From assembly GCF_001280005.1 (NCBI RefSeq), contig NZ_LGDW01000325.1, positions 1 through 63,293 on the forward strand: 63,293 nt of DNA, in the 5' to 3' direction. Shown here piece by piece: positions 28,881-37,076 of the stretch. The translations under genes and the position numbers were made by a program. The stretch comes from Streptomyces sp. NRRL WC-3618. GTDB lineage: Bacteria > Actinomycetota > Actinomycetes > Streptomycetales > Streptomycetaceae. The notes below the pieces were generated by a model. The model saw only the letters and a list, made by a program, of their open reading frames with translations, searched no databases and was not told the origin of the DNA. Each line of letters begins with the position of its first letter. Within the stretch, counting starts at the first letter, position 1.

Positions 28881-30417
28881 AATTCGTCACCGCGTCCAGG
28901 GCGTCCGCGATGCCGTGGCCGTAGAAGCCGTTGTAGTTCTTCGGGCCCTCGCACACCGCGTCGACCTTGCCGTCGCCGTCGATGTCGTAGGGGTCCCCGC
29001 ACGGCGTGGCGTCCGCCTCGGCGTACAGGAGCGCCTTCACCAGGGCGGCCGGGGCGTGCGGGTGCGTCGACTTGATCAGGGCGGCCACGCCCGCGACATG
29101 CGGGGTCGCCATCGACGTACCGGCCATGTAGCCCCAGGTGCCGCCGGGCAGCGGGCCGAGGATGAGACCGCTGGTGGCCGGCGGGGCCGGGGTCTGGAGC
29201 CGGGTCGAGTCGCCGCCGGGGGCGGCGATGTCGATGACGCCCAGGCCGTGGTTGGAGAAGGACGACTTGATGCCCTTGGCGCCGGTCGAGGAGACCGTCA
29301 CCACGCCCGGGAGCTGGGTCGGGATGTCGTAGCACTTGGACGGGTCGACGACCCGGTCCGAGGGCGTCGCGTCGTTGGGGGAGACCGGGTCGGTGATCTC
29401 GTCGGCCGCGAGGTCGTAGTTCTCGTTGCCGGCCGCGGCGACGTTGACGACACCCTTGTGCTCCGCGTACCGCGAGGCCCGGGTGATGGCGTCGACCAGG
29501 GCCTTCTGGTCCGGGTCGCTCTTGCAGTTGAAGTACCACGGGTCGGTGTAGTAGCTGTTGTTCGTGACGTCGACGCCGTGCTCGGCCGCCCACACGAAGC
29601 CGCAGACGACGGCCTCCGTGTAGAAGAACCCGGCCGTGGTCGACACCTTGATGCCGGACACCTTCACGCCCGGCGCGACGCCCGTGACACCGACACCGTT
29701 CTTGGCGGCGGCGATCTCACCGGCCACGTGCGTGCCGTGCGGGCTCTCGCCCGTGGTCGGCCGCCAGGCCCCGTCGGTCGTGTCGGGCTTGCCCGTCACG
29801 CAGTTGACGGAGGCGGCGCGGTCGAAGTTCGGCGCGATGTCGGGGTGGGTGTCGTCGACGCCGGTGTCGATCACGGCGACGGTGACCTTGCGGCTGCCGA
29901 GCGTCTTCTCGTGCGCCTTGTCCGCCTTGATGGCGGGCAGGTCCCACTGCAACGGCTCCAGCGGGTCCTGGGCCGCGGTGGCGTCGGCGGTGGCGCTCGC
30001 CATCTCCGCCGCGGAGAGCACCTTCGGGGCGCCCTCGTCGGTGGTCGACTGCGCGGGCAGCGGCGCGTTGCGTGTGTTGCCGGCCGACTGCACGCCGGGC
30101 ACCTTGCGGATGATCTTGGCGAAGTCGGGGTTCGCGGAGTGGACGACGACCACCCCGATCCGGTCGTACGACATGACGATCGTGCCGCCGGCCTTGGTGA
30201 TGGCCTTCTTCACGTACGCGGAGGGGCCGAACCCCGGGAACACGTTGACGACATAGCTCAGCGAGGGCGCGTCGGCCGCGACGGCGGCGGCACCGGTGGT
30301 GACCTCGGCGTCGGCCGCGACGGCCTGGATGTTCGGCAGGAAGGCGAACGCCGACGCCATGACCATGCCGACGGGTATCGCCATGGCGCGACGGGAGCGT
30401 GAGCGAGGCGCTGTCAT
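28879..30417 (-). CDS. Secreted S8 family serine protease (subtilase), copy A
   Basis: A 512-residue exported subtilisin-like protease. Signal region: Arg-rich start, then hydrophobic AMAIPVGMVMASAFAFLPNI with an AxA-type site near AVAADA. A propeptide-like inhibitor I9 segment covers residues about 52-115. Catalytic residues are Asp184 (AVIDTGVDD), His228 (SPHGTHVAGE) and Ser435 (AGTSMATPHVAG), with the oxyanion Asn331 in AAAGNEN. A Ca-binding-like DIDGDGKVDAVCEG motif lies near the C-terminus. ATG 30417 has GGAGAG upstream. It starts 68 nt after the stop of a close paralogue, so the pair is a tandem duplication and possibly an operon. Its stop codon lies inside the IS605 right end. Confidence 0.93.
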   Translation of the reverse strand: MTAPRSRSRRAMAIPVGMVMASAFAFLPNIQAVAADAEVTTGAAAVAADAPSLSYVVNVFPGFGPSAYVKKAITKAGGTIVMSYDRIGVVVVHSANPDFAKIIRKVPGVQSAGNTRNAPLPAQSTTDEGAPKVLSAAEMASATADATAAQDPLEPLQWDLPAIKADKAHEKTLGSRKVTVAVIDTGVDDTHPDIAPNFDRAASVNCVTGKPDTTDGAWRPTTGESPHGTHVAGEIAAAKNGVGVTGVAPGVKVSGIKVSTTAGFFYTEAVVCGFVWAAEHGVDVTNNSYYTDPWYFNCKSDPDQKALVDAITRASRYAEHKGVVNVAAAGNENYDLAADEITDPVSPNDATPSDRVVDPSKCYDIPTQLPGVVTVSSTGAKGIKSSFSNHGLGVIDIAAPGGDSTRLQTPAPPATSGLILGPLPGGTWGYMAGTSMATPHVAGVAALIKSTHPHAPAALVKALLYAEADATPCGDPYDIDGDGKVDAVCEGPKNYNGFYGHGIADALDAVTN

Positions 30418-30484
30418 ACAGGCTCTCCAGTTCGTTCGTTCGTGGGACGTGCGGACCGTGCGAAAAGTTCGGAGAACGTGCGGA

Positions 30485-32017
30485 TCACTTGACCGCGCGC
30501 AGCGCGTCGACGATCCCGAACCCGAAGAATCCGTTGACCCGTTTGCCGCCCTCGCACACCGCGTCCTGCGTGCCGTCACCGTCCTGGTCGTACGACACGG
30601 GACAGCCGGGGTTGTTCGCCTGGACCTTGAGCAGTGCCTGCAGCTGGGCCGGGGTCGCCCACGGGTGCTTCGACTTCAGCAGCGCGGCGACGCCCGCGGC
30701 GTGCGGCGAGGCCATCGAGGTGCCCTGAAGGAAGCCGTACTCACCGTTCGGCATGGTCGACAGGATGCGGCCGTTCTTCGACGGCGTGTCCGGTATCTGG
30801 TACTTGCGGTCGCCGCCGGGGGCCGCGATGTCGATGACGCCGTCGCCGTAGGTGGAGTAGTACGACTTGACGTTGTCGACGCCCGTGGCGCTCACCGTGA
30901 CGACGCCCGGGAGCATGGTCGGTACGTCGAAGCACTCGTGCGGGTCGATCGTGCGCGGGACCGGCGGCGAGTCGTCGGGGCTGGTGTCGTCGACGATCGC
31001 GTCGGAGGCCAGGTCGTGGCTGGAGTTGCCCGCCGACGCCAGGTTGAGTGTGCCCTTCCTCTGTGCGTACAGCTGGGCCCTGTTGACCGCGTCAACAATG
31101 GCCCGCTGGTCGGGGTCGTCCATGCAGTTGTACAGCCACGGATCAACGTAGTAACTGTTGTTCGTGATCTCGACGCCGTGGTCGGCGGCGAACACGAAGG
31201 CGCAGACGACGCTCTCCGGGTAGAAGAGCCCGTTGTTCGGGTCGCTCACCTTGATGCCGGAGACCATCACACCGGGCGCGACGCCCGCCACGCCGATGCC
31301 GTTGCGGGCGGCGGCTATCTCACCGGCCACATGCGTGCCGTGGTAGTCCTCGGCCTTGTACGGGCGCCACGCTCCGGGGCTGGTGTCCGCGACGCCGCCG
31401 ACGCAGTTCGCCGACTGGGCCGCGGAGAAGTTCGGGGCGAGGTCGGGGTGGGTGTCGTCGACGCCGGTGTCGATCACGGCGACGGTGACGTTGCGGCTGC
31501 CCGGGTTGATCTTCGCTGCCTTGTCGGCGCCGATCGACCGCAGGTCCCACTGGTCGGCTTCGAGGGGCTCGCTGTCGGGGGTCTTCACCGACGCGGCCTC
31601 GACCTTGGCAGCCTCCGCGGCCGTCAGATAGTCCGCGGCGCCCTCGTCGGTCGTCCCGGCGGCGACCAGCGGTGTGGTCCGGGTGGCCCCTGCGGACCTC
31701 ACCCCGTGCGCCGCGCGGATCTGCGCCCCGAAGGAGGGATTCGCCGAGTGGACGACGATCACACCGAGCTTGCCGTACGTGATCACGACGGTGCCGCCGG
31801 CCTTGGAGATCGCCTTCGTCACGGCCCCGATCGTGTGACGGTCGGTGCTCTTGGTGTTGACGACATACGCGAGGTTCGGATCGTCCGCCGCCGGGGCCGC
31901 GGAGACGGTCGGCTCGGCGGCCGACGCGGCCACAGGCAGGAAGCCGAGGGAGGCGGTCAGAGACAGCACGACCGGCACCGCGAGAGCGAGCCGACGTCGG
32001 GAGCGCAGATGGGCCAT
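30485..32017 (-). CDS. Secreted S8 family serine protease (subtilase), copy B
   Basis: A 510-residue exported subtilase, clearly paralogous to the next gene along nearly its whole length. Signal peptide: MAHLRSRRRLALAVPVVLSL then cleavage near ASAAE (about residue 34). An I9-like propeptide covers roughly 48-112. Catalytic triad: Asp183, His226 in DYHGTHVAGE and Ser434 in QGTSMASPHAAG, with Asn331 in ASAGNSS. NCMDDPDQR and the C-terminal DQDGDGTQDAVCEGGKRV keep the disulfide and Ca-binding-type patterns of copy A. It is the first gene of the pair, with a GGAGAA ribosome binding site. Likely role: extracellular proteolysis during development or nutrient scavenging. Confidence 0.93.
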   Translation of the reverse strand: MAHLRSRRRLALAVPVVLSLTASLGFLPVAASAAEPTVSAAPAADDPNLAYVVNTKSTDRHTIGAVTKAISKAGGTVVITYGKLGVIVVHSANPSFGAQIRAAHGVRSAGATRTTPLVAAGTTDEGAADYLTAAEAAKVEAASVKTPDSEPLEADQWDLRSIGADKAAKINPGSRNVTVAVIDTGVDDTHPDLAPNFSAAQSANCVGGVADTSPGAWRPYKAEDYHGTHVAGEIAAARNGIGVAGVAPGVMVSGIKVSDPNNGLFYPESVVCAFVFAADHGVEITNNSYYVDPWLYNCMDDPDQRAIVDAVNRAQLYAQRKGTLNLASAGNSSHDLASDAIVDDTSPDDSPPVPRTIDPHECFDVPTMLPGVVTVSATGVDNVKSYYSTYGDGVIDIAAPGGDRKYQIPDTPSKNGRILSTMPNGEYGFLQGTSMASPHAAGVAALLKSKHPWATPAQLQALLKVQANNPGCPVSYDQDGDGTQDAVCEGGKRVNGFFGFGIVDALRAVK

Positions 32018-32354
32018 GGGTTCTCCACATCATCCGGAAGCGCAGCCCGCCCGGACAAGGATGGTCGCCGGGCAAGCGCGTAGCAGGGACGGACAACAAA
32101 TACGTACGCGCGAAAAGGCGGGCGCGGGCGCATGGCCCGCACCACGATTCTGCAGGTACATGACGGGTACTACAGGGCGAAGCTATCCCGCGTCGCCGCT
32201 GGCCAGCAACGACTTCCGGAGACCAGTTCGGAAAGAAGCAGGGCGAGTTGAACCGGTCCTCGCATGGCGCCGTGACCTTGGACAGAGGACACGAGCGCCA
32301 TCGAGCCCTCTGTCGGATCACGCGTGGGGGCCCTACCATCGCGAGCCGGCCACC
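32018..32354. other. Divergent intergenic region between subtilase B and the acetate-uptake operon
   Basis: No ORF with coding statistics is seen. A TACCAT at 32333-32338 could be the -10 of the rightward operon (start near 32345). The leftward promoter of the subtilase pair must also lie here but could not be assigned. Confidence 0.4.
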
Positions 32355-32368
32355 GTGATCCAGATCAC
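32355..32368. promoter_or_regulatory. Crp/FNR-like palindrome upstream of the DUF485-symporter operon
   Basis: GTGATCCAGATCAC is a perfect 6-bp inverted repeat with a 2-nt centre and the GTGA-N6-TCAC core of Crp-family sites. It is placed near or just after the putative transcription start, 121 nt ahead of the first gene's GTG. Acetate permease genes are classical Crp targets in enterobacteria. Regulation here is an inference. Confidence 0.45.
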
Positions 32369-32475
32369 CGCGAGGTCAGAGAAGAGCCATGTCCGTACCG
32401 AGCCCCACCCCGTCCCCGAAGGACCACCCACCGCCGTCCACTGTCGTGACCGCACCCGCAACGCGAGGAGACTCC

Positions 32476-32832
32476 GTGGCTGTCGACGCACCGCCCCCCT
32501 CGAAGGCAGAACGCCACTTCCCCTCCACGGAGGAGTTCATCGAGGTGCAGCAGAGCGCTGAGTTCGGCGAACTGCGCCGCGCCCACCGCTCCTTCGCCTT
32601 CCCGCTGACCCTCGGCTTCATCACCTGGTACCTGCTGTACGTCCTGCTGTCGAACTACGCGGGCGGCTTCATGGGCACCAAGCTCGTCGGCCACATCAAC
32701 GTCGCCTTCGTCCTCGGCATCGCCCAGTTCGTCACCACGTTCCTCATCGCCTGGTGGTACTCGCGGCACGCCGCCGCCAACCTCGACCCCAAGGGTGAGG
32801 CGATCAAGTCCCGGATGGAGGGCGGCGCATGA
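32476..32832 (+). CDS. DUF485 domain membrane protein (acetate symporter partner)
   Basis: A 118-residue DUF485 protein, the small membrane protein (YjcH type) routinely encoded before ActP acetate permeases. FGELRRAHRSFAFPLTLGFI leads into the first helix LGFITWYLLYVLLSNYAGGF, followed by VGHINVAFVLGIAQFVTTFL and the cytoplasmic end AWWYSRHAAANLDPKGEAIK. The GTG at 32476 is preceded by GAGGAG with 5-nt spacing; an ATG at 32389 with a weak ribosome binding site would add a 29-residue Pro/Ser-rich extension. Its stop overlaps the symporter start by 4 nt. The pair imports acetate or similar short monocarboxylates. Confidence 0.9.
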   Translation: MAVDAPPPSKAERHFPSTEEFIEVQQSAEFGELRRAHRSFAFPLTLGFITWYLLYVLLSNYAGGFMGTKLVGHINVAFVLGIAQFVTTFLIAWWYSRHAAANLDPKGEAIKSRMEGGA

Positions 32833-34454
32833 GCCCCGTACAGCAGAGTGTTCTCGCCGCGGGCGAGGCCGGCGAACACCGGCCACTGATCATCTCCCTG
32901 TTCGCGGTGTTCGTCGTCGCGACCCTCGTCATCACCGTCTGGGCGGGCCGCCAGACCAAGAGCGCCGCCGACTTCTACGCCGGCGGACGCCAGTTCACCG
33001 CTTTCCAGAACGGCCTCGCGGTCTCCGGCGACTACATGTCCGCCGCGTCGTTCCTCGGCATCGCGGGCGCGATCGCCCTCTTCGGGTACGACGGCTTCCT
33101 GTACTCCATCGGCTTCCTCGTCGCCTGGCTGGTCGCCCTGCTCCTGGTGGCCGAACCGCTGCGCAACTCCGGCCGCTACACCATGGGTGACGTCCTCGCG
33201 TACCGCATGCGTCAGCGCCCGGTCCGCACGGCGGCCGGTACGTCGACGATCGTCGTCTCGATCTTCTACCTGCTGGCCCAGATGGCCGGCGCGGGCGTTC
33301 TCGTCTCGCTCCTCCTCGGCATCACCTCGGACGCGGGCAAGATCGCCATCGTCGCCCTCGTCGGCGTCCTGATGATCGTGTACGTCTCCATCGGCGGCAT
33401 GAAGGGCACCACCTGGGTCCAGATGGTCAAGGCCGTGCTGCTCATCAGCGGCACGATCCTCATTACGTTCCTGGTGCTGCTGAAGTTCAACTTCAACATC
33501 TCCGATCTGCTCGGCACCGCCGCCGAACGCAGCGGCAAGGGCGACGCCTTCCTGGAGCCCGGCCTCCAGTACGGCGCCACCGGCACCACCAAGCTGGACT
33601 TCCTCTCCCTGGGCCTTGCCCTGGTCCTCGGCACCGCGGGTCTGCCGCACATCCTGATCCGCTTCTACACGGTGCCCACGGCCAAGGCCGCCCGCAAGTC
33701 CGTGAACTGGGCCATCGGCATCATCGGCGGCTTCTACCTGATGACGATCGCGCTCGGCTTCGGCGCCGCCGCACTGATCGACCCGAAGGAGATCACCGAC
33801 TCCAACCCGTCGGGCAACACGGCGGCGCCACTGCTCGCCCTGCACATCGGCGGCGTCGACTCCGCCTGGGGCGCGGTGCTGCTCGCAACGATCTCGGCGG
33901 TCGCCTTCGCGACGATCCTCGCCGTGGTCGCCGGCCTGACGCTGGCCTCGTCGTCGTCCTTCGCGCACGACATCTACGCCAACGTCATCCGCAAGGGGAA
34001 GGCCACCGAGAAGGAGGAGATGAAGGCGGCCCGCTGGTCCACCCTCTTCATCGGCATCGTCTCCATCGCGCTCGGCGCCCTCGCCCGCGACCTCAACGTG
34101 GCCGGCCTGGTCGCACTGGCGTTCGCGGTCGCCGCGTCCGCCAACCTGCCCACGATCCTCTACAGCCTGTTCTGGAAGAGGTTCACCACCCAGGGCGCCC
34201 TGTGGTCGATCTACGGCGGCCTGATCGTGGCCGTCGGCCTGGTGCTGTTCTCGCCGGTGGTCTCCGGTGACCCGAAGGCGATGTTCCCCGGCGTCGACTT
34301 CCACTGGTTCCCGCTGAAGAACCCCGGCATCATCTCCATCCCGTTCGGGTTCTTCATGGGCTGGCTCGGCACCATGCTCTCCAAGGAGGAGCCCGACACC
34401 GGCAAGTACGCGGAGCTGGAGGTGCGGTCCCTCACGGGAACCGGAGCGCACTAG
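32829..34454 (+). CDS. Sodium/solute (cation acetate) symporter, ActP-like
   Basis: A 541-residue SSS-family symporter with about 13 membrane helices. Family signatures: FYAGGRQFTAFQNGLAVSGD then YMSAASFLGIAGAIALFGYD, GLPHILIRFYTVPTAKAARK in the middle, and ASSSSFAHDIYANVIRKGKA near residue 380. This matches ActP/DhlC-type acetate (or pyruvate, propionate) symporters. ATG overlaps the DUF485 stop. A very strong hairpin follows 27 nt after the stop. Membrane protein of central carbon scavenging; regulation by the Crp-like site is possible. Confidence 0.93.
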   Translation: MSPVQQSVLAAGEAGEHRPLIISLFAVFVVATLVITVWAGRQTKSAADFYAGGRQFTAFQNGLAVSGDYMSAASFLGIAGAIALFGYDGFLYSIGFLVAWLVALLLVAEPLRNSGRYTMGDVLAYRMRQRPVRTAAGTSTIVVSIFYLLAQMAGAGVLVSLLLGITSDAGKIAIVALVGVLMIVYVSIGGMKGTTWVQMVKAVLLISGTILITFLVLLKFNFNISDLLGTAAERSGKGDAFLEPGLQYGATGTTKLDFLSLGLALVLGTAGLPHILIRFYTVPTAKAARKSVNWAIGIIGGFYLMTIALGFGAAALIDPKEITDSNPSGNTAAPLLALHIGGVDSAWGAVLLATISAVAFATILAVVAGLTLASSSSFAHDIYANVIRKGKATEKEEMKAARWSTLFIGIVSIALGALARDLNVAGLVALAFAVAASANLPTILYSLFWKRFTTQGALWSIYGGLIVAVGLVLFSPVVSGDPKAMFPGVDFHWFPLKNPGIISIPFGFFMGWLGTMLSKEEPDTGKYAELEVRSLTGTGAH

Positions 34455-34481
34455 AAGCCGTTTCCACCGCGAAGGGTCGTG

Positions 34482-34519
34482 GCGCGGGGCCGCCGTAGCA
34501 AGCTACGGCGGCCCCGCGC
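34482..34519 (+). terminator. 18-bp perfect stem terminator after the symporter
   Basis: Arms 34482-34499 and 34502-34519 are perfectly complementary with only AA between them (the innermost pairs must open to form a loop). No U-run follows. It separates the symporter operon from moaA. Confidence 0.7.
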
Positions 34520-34639
34520 CGCATCCTGTGCCATCGGGCCTGCCTTGTTGTCAGTGGAGTCACGTAGGCTCGCAGGTGCAGGAGAAACTCTGACCGCACC
34601 AGACCCGACACGCGATCCACTACGAGGGAGGGGGCCCAC

Positions 34640-35629
34640 GTGCTCATCGACACCTTCGGCCGAGTGGCCACCGACCTGCGCGTCTCCCTGACCGACCGCT
34701 GCAACCTGCGGTGCACGTACTGCATGCCCGAGGAGGGCCTGCAGTGGCTGGCCAAGCCCGACCTGCTCACGGACGACGAGATCGTCCGCCTGATCGACAT
34801 CGCGGTCACCTCCCTCGGTATCGATGAGGTCCGCTTCACGGGCGGCGAACCGCTGCTGCGCCCGGGCCTGGTCGGCATAGTGGAGCGGGTCGCGGCCCTG
34901 GCCCCCCGCCCCCAGATGTCCCTGACGACGAACGGCATCGGACTGGGCCGTACGGCGACGGCGCTGAAGGCGGCGGGCCTGGACCGCGTCAACGTCTCCC
35001 TGGACACCCTCCGCCCGGACGTCTTCAAGACGCTCACCCGCCGCGACCGCCACAAGGACGTCATCGCGGGCCTGGAAGCGGCCCGGGACGCGGGCCTGAC
35101 CCCGGTGAAGGTCAACTCGGTTCTGATGCCGGGGCTCAACGAGGACGAGGCCCCGGACCTCCTGGCCTGGGCGGTCGAGCACGACTACGAGCTGCGCTTC
35201 ATCGAGCAGATGCCGCTGGACGCCCAGCACGGCTGGAAGCGCGATGGCATGGTCACAGCCGGCGACATCCTCGCCTCCCTCCGCACCCGATTCGACCTCA
35301 CCCCCGAGGGCACCGGCGAACGCGGCTCGGCCCCCGCCGAACGCTGGCTGGTGGACGGCGGACCGCAGCGCGTCGGCGTCATCGCCTCCGTCACCCGCCC
35401 GTTCTGCGCGGCCTGCGACCGAACCCGCCTGACGGCCGACGGCCAGATCCGCAACTGCCTCTTCGCCCGCGAGGAGACCGACCTCCGCACGGCCCTGCGC
35501 TCCGACGCCCCGGACGAGGAGATAGCCCGCATCTGGCGCGAGGCGATGTGGGGCAAGAAGGCGGGCGCGGGCCTGGACGACCCCTCGTTCATCCAGCCGG
35601 ACAGGCCGATGTCTGCGATCGGGGGCTGA
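34640..35629 (+). CDS. moaA: GTP 3',8-cyclase MoaA (molybdopterin biosynthesis)
   Basis: A 329-residue radical SAM enzyme that with MoaC converts GTP to cyclic pyranopterin monophosphate. The N-terminal [4Fe-4S] cluster is bound by CNLRCTYC (Cys21, Cys25, Cys28), followed by the SAM-binding EVRFTGGEPLLR. The second cluster near the C-terminus uses FCAACDRTRLTADGQIRNCL. The GTG start follows GAGGGAGG at about 8 nt. No other moa gene is adjacent, so it is monocistronic here. Length is standard. The family C-terminal GG is present (SAIGG), a feature needed for activity in human and bacterial MoaA. Confidence 0.96.
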   Translation: MLIDTFGRVATDLRVSLTDRCNLRCTYCMPEEGLQWLAKPDLLTDDEIVRLIDIAVTSLGIDEVRFTGGEPLLRPGLVGIVERVAALAPRPQMSLTTNGIGLGRTATALKAAGLDRVNVSLDTLRPDVFKTLTRRDRHKDVIAGLEAARDAGLTPVKVNSVLMPGLNEDEAPDLLAWAVEHDYELRFIEQMPLDAQHGWKRDGMVTAGDILASLRTRFDLTPEGTGERGSAPAERWLVDGGPQRVGVIASVTRPFCAACDRTRLTADGQIRNCLFAREETDLRTALRSDAPDEEIARIWREAMWGKKAGAGLDDPSFIQPDRPMSAIGG

Positions 35630-35636
35630 AGCGGCC

Positions 35637-35861
35637 TCAGCTGTCCGCGGACTCCCACGTCTCCAGGCTCACGACGTCCTTCAGGAATCCGCGCACCCCC
35701 AGGAACTGGGACAAGTGCTCGCGATGCTCCTCGCACGCCAGCCACGTCTTGCGCCGCTCGGGAGTGTGCAGCTTCGGGTTGTTCCAGGCGAGCACCCACA
35801 CGGCGTCCGCCCGGCATGCCTTGGCGGAACAGATGGGGGAGTCAGGGTCAGAGCCGATCAT
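35637..35861 (-). CDS. Small conserved Cys-rich protein
   Basis: A 74-residue protein with CSAKAC (residues 11-16) and LACEEHREHL, giving a CxxxxC and CxxH pattern that suggests a zinc-ribbon-type metal site. The middle AVWVLAWNNPKLHTPERRKT is highly conserved in actinobacterial homologues as I remember them. The start ATG is clear; its stop is 8 bases from that of the convergent moaA. Function unknown. Confidence 0.75.
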   Translation of the reverse strand: MIGSDPDSPICSAKACRADAVWVLAWNNPKLHTPERRKTWLACEEHREHLSQFLGVRGFLKDVVSLETWESADS

Positions 35862-35900
35862 TTTCCGACCTTAACCCGGCGGAAACCGCGCTCAAAAAGG

Positions 35901-35948
35901 CGACGCCGAGCAGCCACGGGGGGAGCTGCCCGGCGTCGGTCTGTCGCT
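35901..35948 (-). terminator. Rho-independent terminator of the DUF3099 gene
   Basis: Imperfect 14-nt arms at 35901-35914 and 35935-35948; on the minus strand the stem is followed by CCTTTTTGAG, a genuine U-rich tail, rare in this window. Confidence 0.7.
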
Positions 35949-36070
35949 CCGACGGGGGATGCGGAGCGCGTACGAAGTATGTCACGGGTACCCGTCCGCC
36001 CGGCACTGGAACTCCATGATTGATCTGAGCTTTTCTTGAGCTTGGCGACGTCTTTCGCACTGACTTCTGG

Positions 36071-36469
36071 TCAGGCACGCTCGTGCGAATCGCCCCGTAC
36101 ATCGGCTCCCTGATCGCCTTTCGCGTCTTCCGCCGCGGGCTCCGCGAAGTCCTCTTGCGGTGGCGGCTGCGCGATCATCGGCCGCATGGGAGCCCTCACG
36201 AACGTCGAGGGGAGGCCCGGCGCGTTTTCCCGGCCCGCGTTGGCGATCACCACGGAGATGTAGGGGAGGACCATGCCGAGGACAAGTGCCACGAACGCGA
36301 CGTGCCGTTCGACGTTCCAGAGCACCGCCGCGAGGATCACCGCCACCGTGCGCACGGACATGGAGATGACGTACCGGCGCTGTCTGGCGCGGACATCGTC
36401 CGCGAGCCCCTGCCGGGCTCCGGTGATCCGAAAGACCTGGGCGCCGCCACCGTTGCTCTGCTTCCGCAT
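36071..36469 (-). CDS. DUF3099 domain membrane protein
   Basis: A 132-residue actinobacterial DUF3099 protein. The domain reads RITGARQGLADDVRARQRRY then two helices around ISMSVRTVAVILAAVLWNVE and HVAFVALVLGMVLPYISVVI, closing with ANAGRENAP. A Pro/Glu-rich cytoplasmic tail is variable. Start at 36469 (MRKQSNGGG) gives the usual short N-terminus but has a weak ribosome binding site. Function unknown; such genes often lie near moaA or tyrS in streptomycetes. A U-rich terminator follows. Confidence 0.85.
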   Translation of the reverse strand: MRKQSNGGGAQVFRITGARQGLADDVRARQRRYVISMSVRTVAVILAAVLWNVERHVAFVALVLGMVLPYISVVIANAGRENAPGLPSTFVRAPMRPMIAQPPPQEDFAEPAAEDAKGDQGADVRGDSHERA

Positions 36470-36713
36470 CACATTCCACCATCCACCCGAATCGGACACG
36501 CCCCGGCCCGTACCCGCACGGAACCAGATCGGGGAACCAGGTCCGGACGCTTTCCACGTTACGCCGCGCCTGCGCCGCCTACGAGACCGGGGCGCCTTCC
36601 CGCGAGGTGAGCGGCCTGCGCCGTACCGCGTACCGAGGCCCCCGACATGCGCCGTAGCGCGAACGGGCGGACACTGGGCGCAATGCTCACCAGAGCCGTA
36701 CGAGGAGGCAGCA

Positions 36714-36989
36714 ATGGGCTGGTTGTGGGCGATCATCGTCGGGTTCGTGCTGGGCCTGCTGGCCAAGGCGATCATCCCGGGCAAGCAGCACAGTCCGCTC
36801 TGGCTGACGACCATCTTCGGCATCCTCGGAGCCGTCATCGGCAACGCGATCGCGCGAGGCCTCGGCATCGAGGCGACGAGCGGCATCGACTGGGGCCGCC
36901 ACGCGCTCCAGCTCGCGGCAGCCGTCGTGATCGTGTTCCTGGGCGACATGGCGTACTCGTCGATGCGCGGCAAGAGACGCCGGGCGTAG
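36714..36989 (+). CDS. GlsB/YeaQ/YmgE family stress-response membrane protein
   Basis: A 91-residue membrane protein of the transglycosylase-associated/GlsB family: MGWLWAIIVGFVLGLLAKAI first helix, PGKQHSPLWLTTIFGILGAV with GAVIGNAIARGLG second, and LQLAAAVVIVFLGDMAYSSM third. These proteins are induced by stress in several bacteria, but the exact role is unknown. GAGGAGG lies 6 nt before the ATG. Followed after 12 nt by a 22-bp inverted repeat shared with convergent tyrS. Confidence 0.88.
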   Translation: MGWLWAIIVGFVLGLLAKAIIPGKQHSPLWLTTIFGILGAVIGNAIARGLGIEATSGIDWGRHALQLAAAVVIVFLGDMAYSSMRGKRRRA

Positions 36990-37001
36990 CGGCGGTATTG
37001 G

Positions 37002-37054
37002 CACATGTGAGGGGGGCGGCCCGACGAACAAGGGCCGCCCCCCTCACATGTGCA
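37002..37054. terminator. 22-bp perfect inverted repeat between convergent genes
   Basis: Arms 37002-37023 and 37033-37054 are fully complementary around a 9-nt loop, making this the longest perfect stem in the window. It serves the GlsB-like gene and tyrS from opposite sides. Confidence 0.75.
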
Positions 37055-37076
37055 CGCGCGTGACGCGTACGGCTGA

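Noticed and set aside
34520..34640. Molybdenum cofactor riboswitch before moaA
   Set aside because: The gap is too short after the symporter terminator and contains no recognisable Moco motif.
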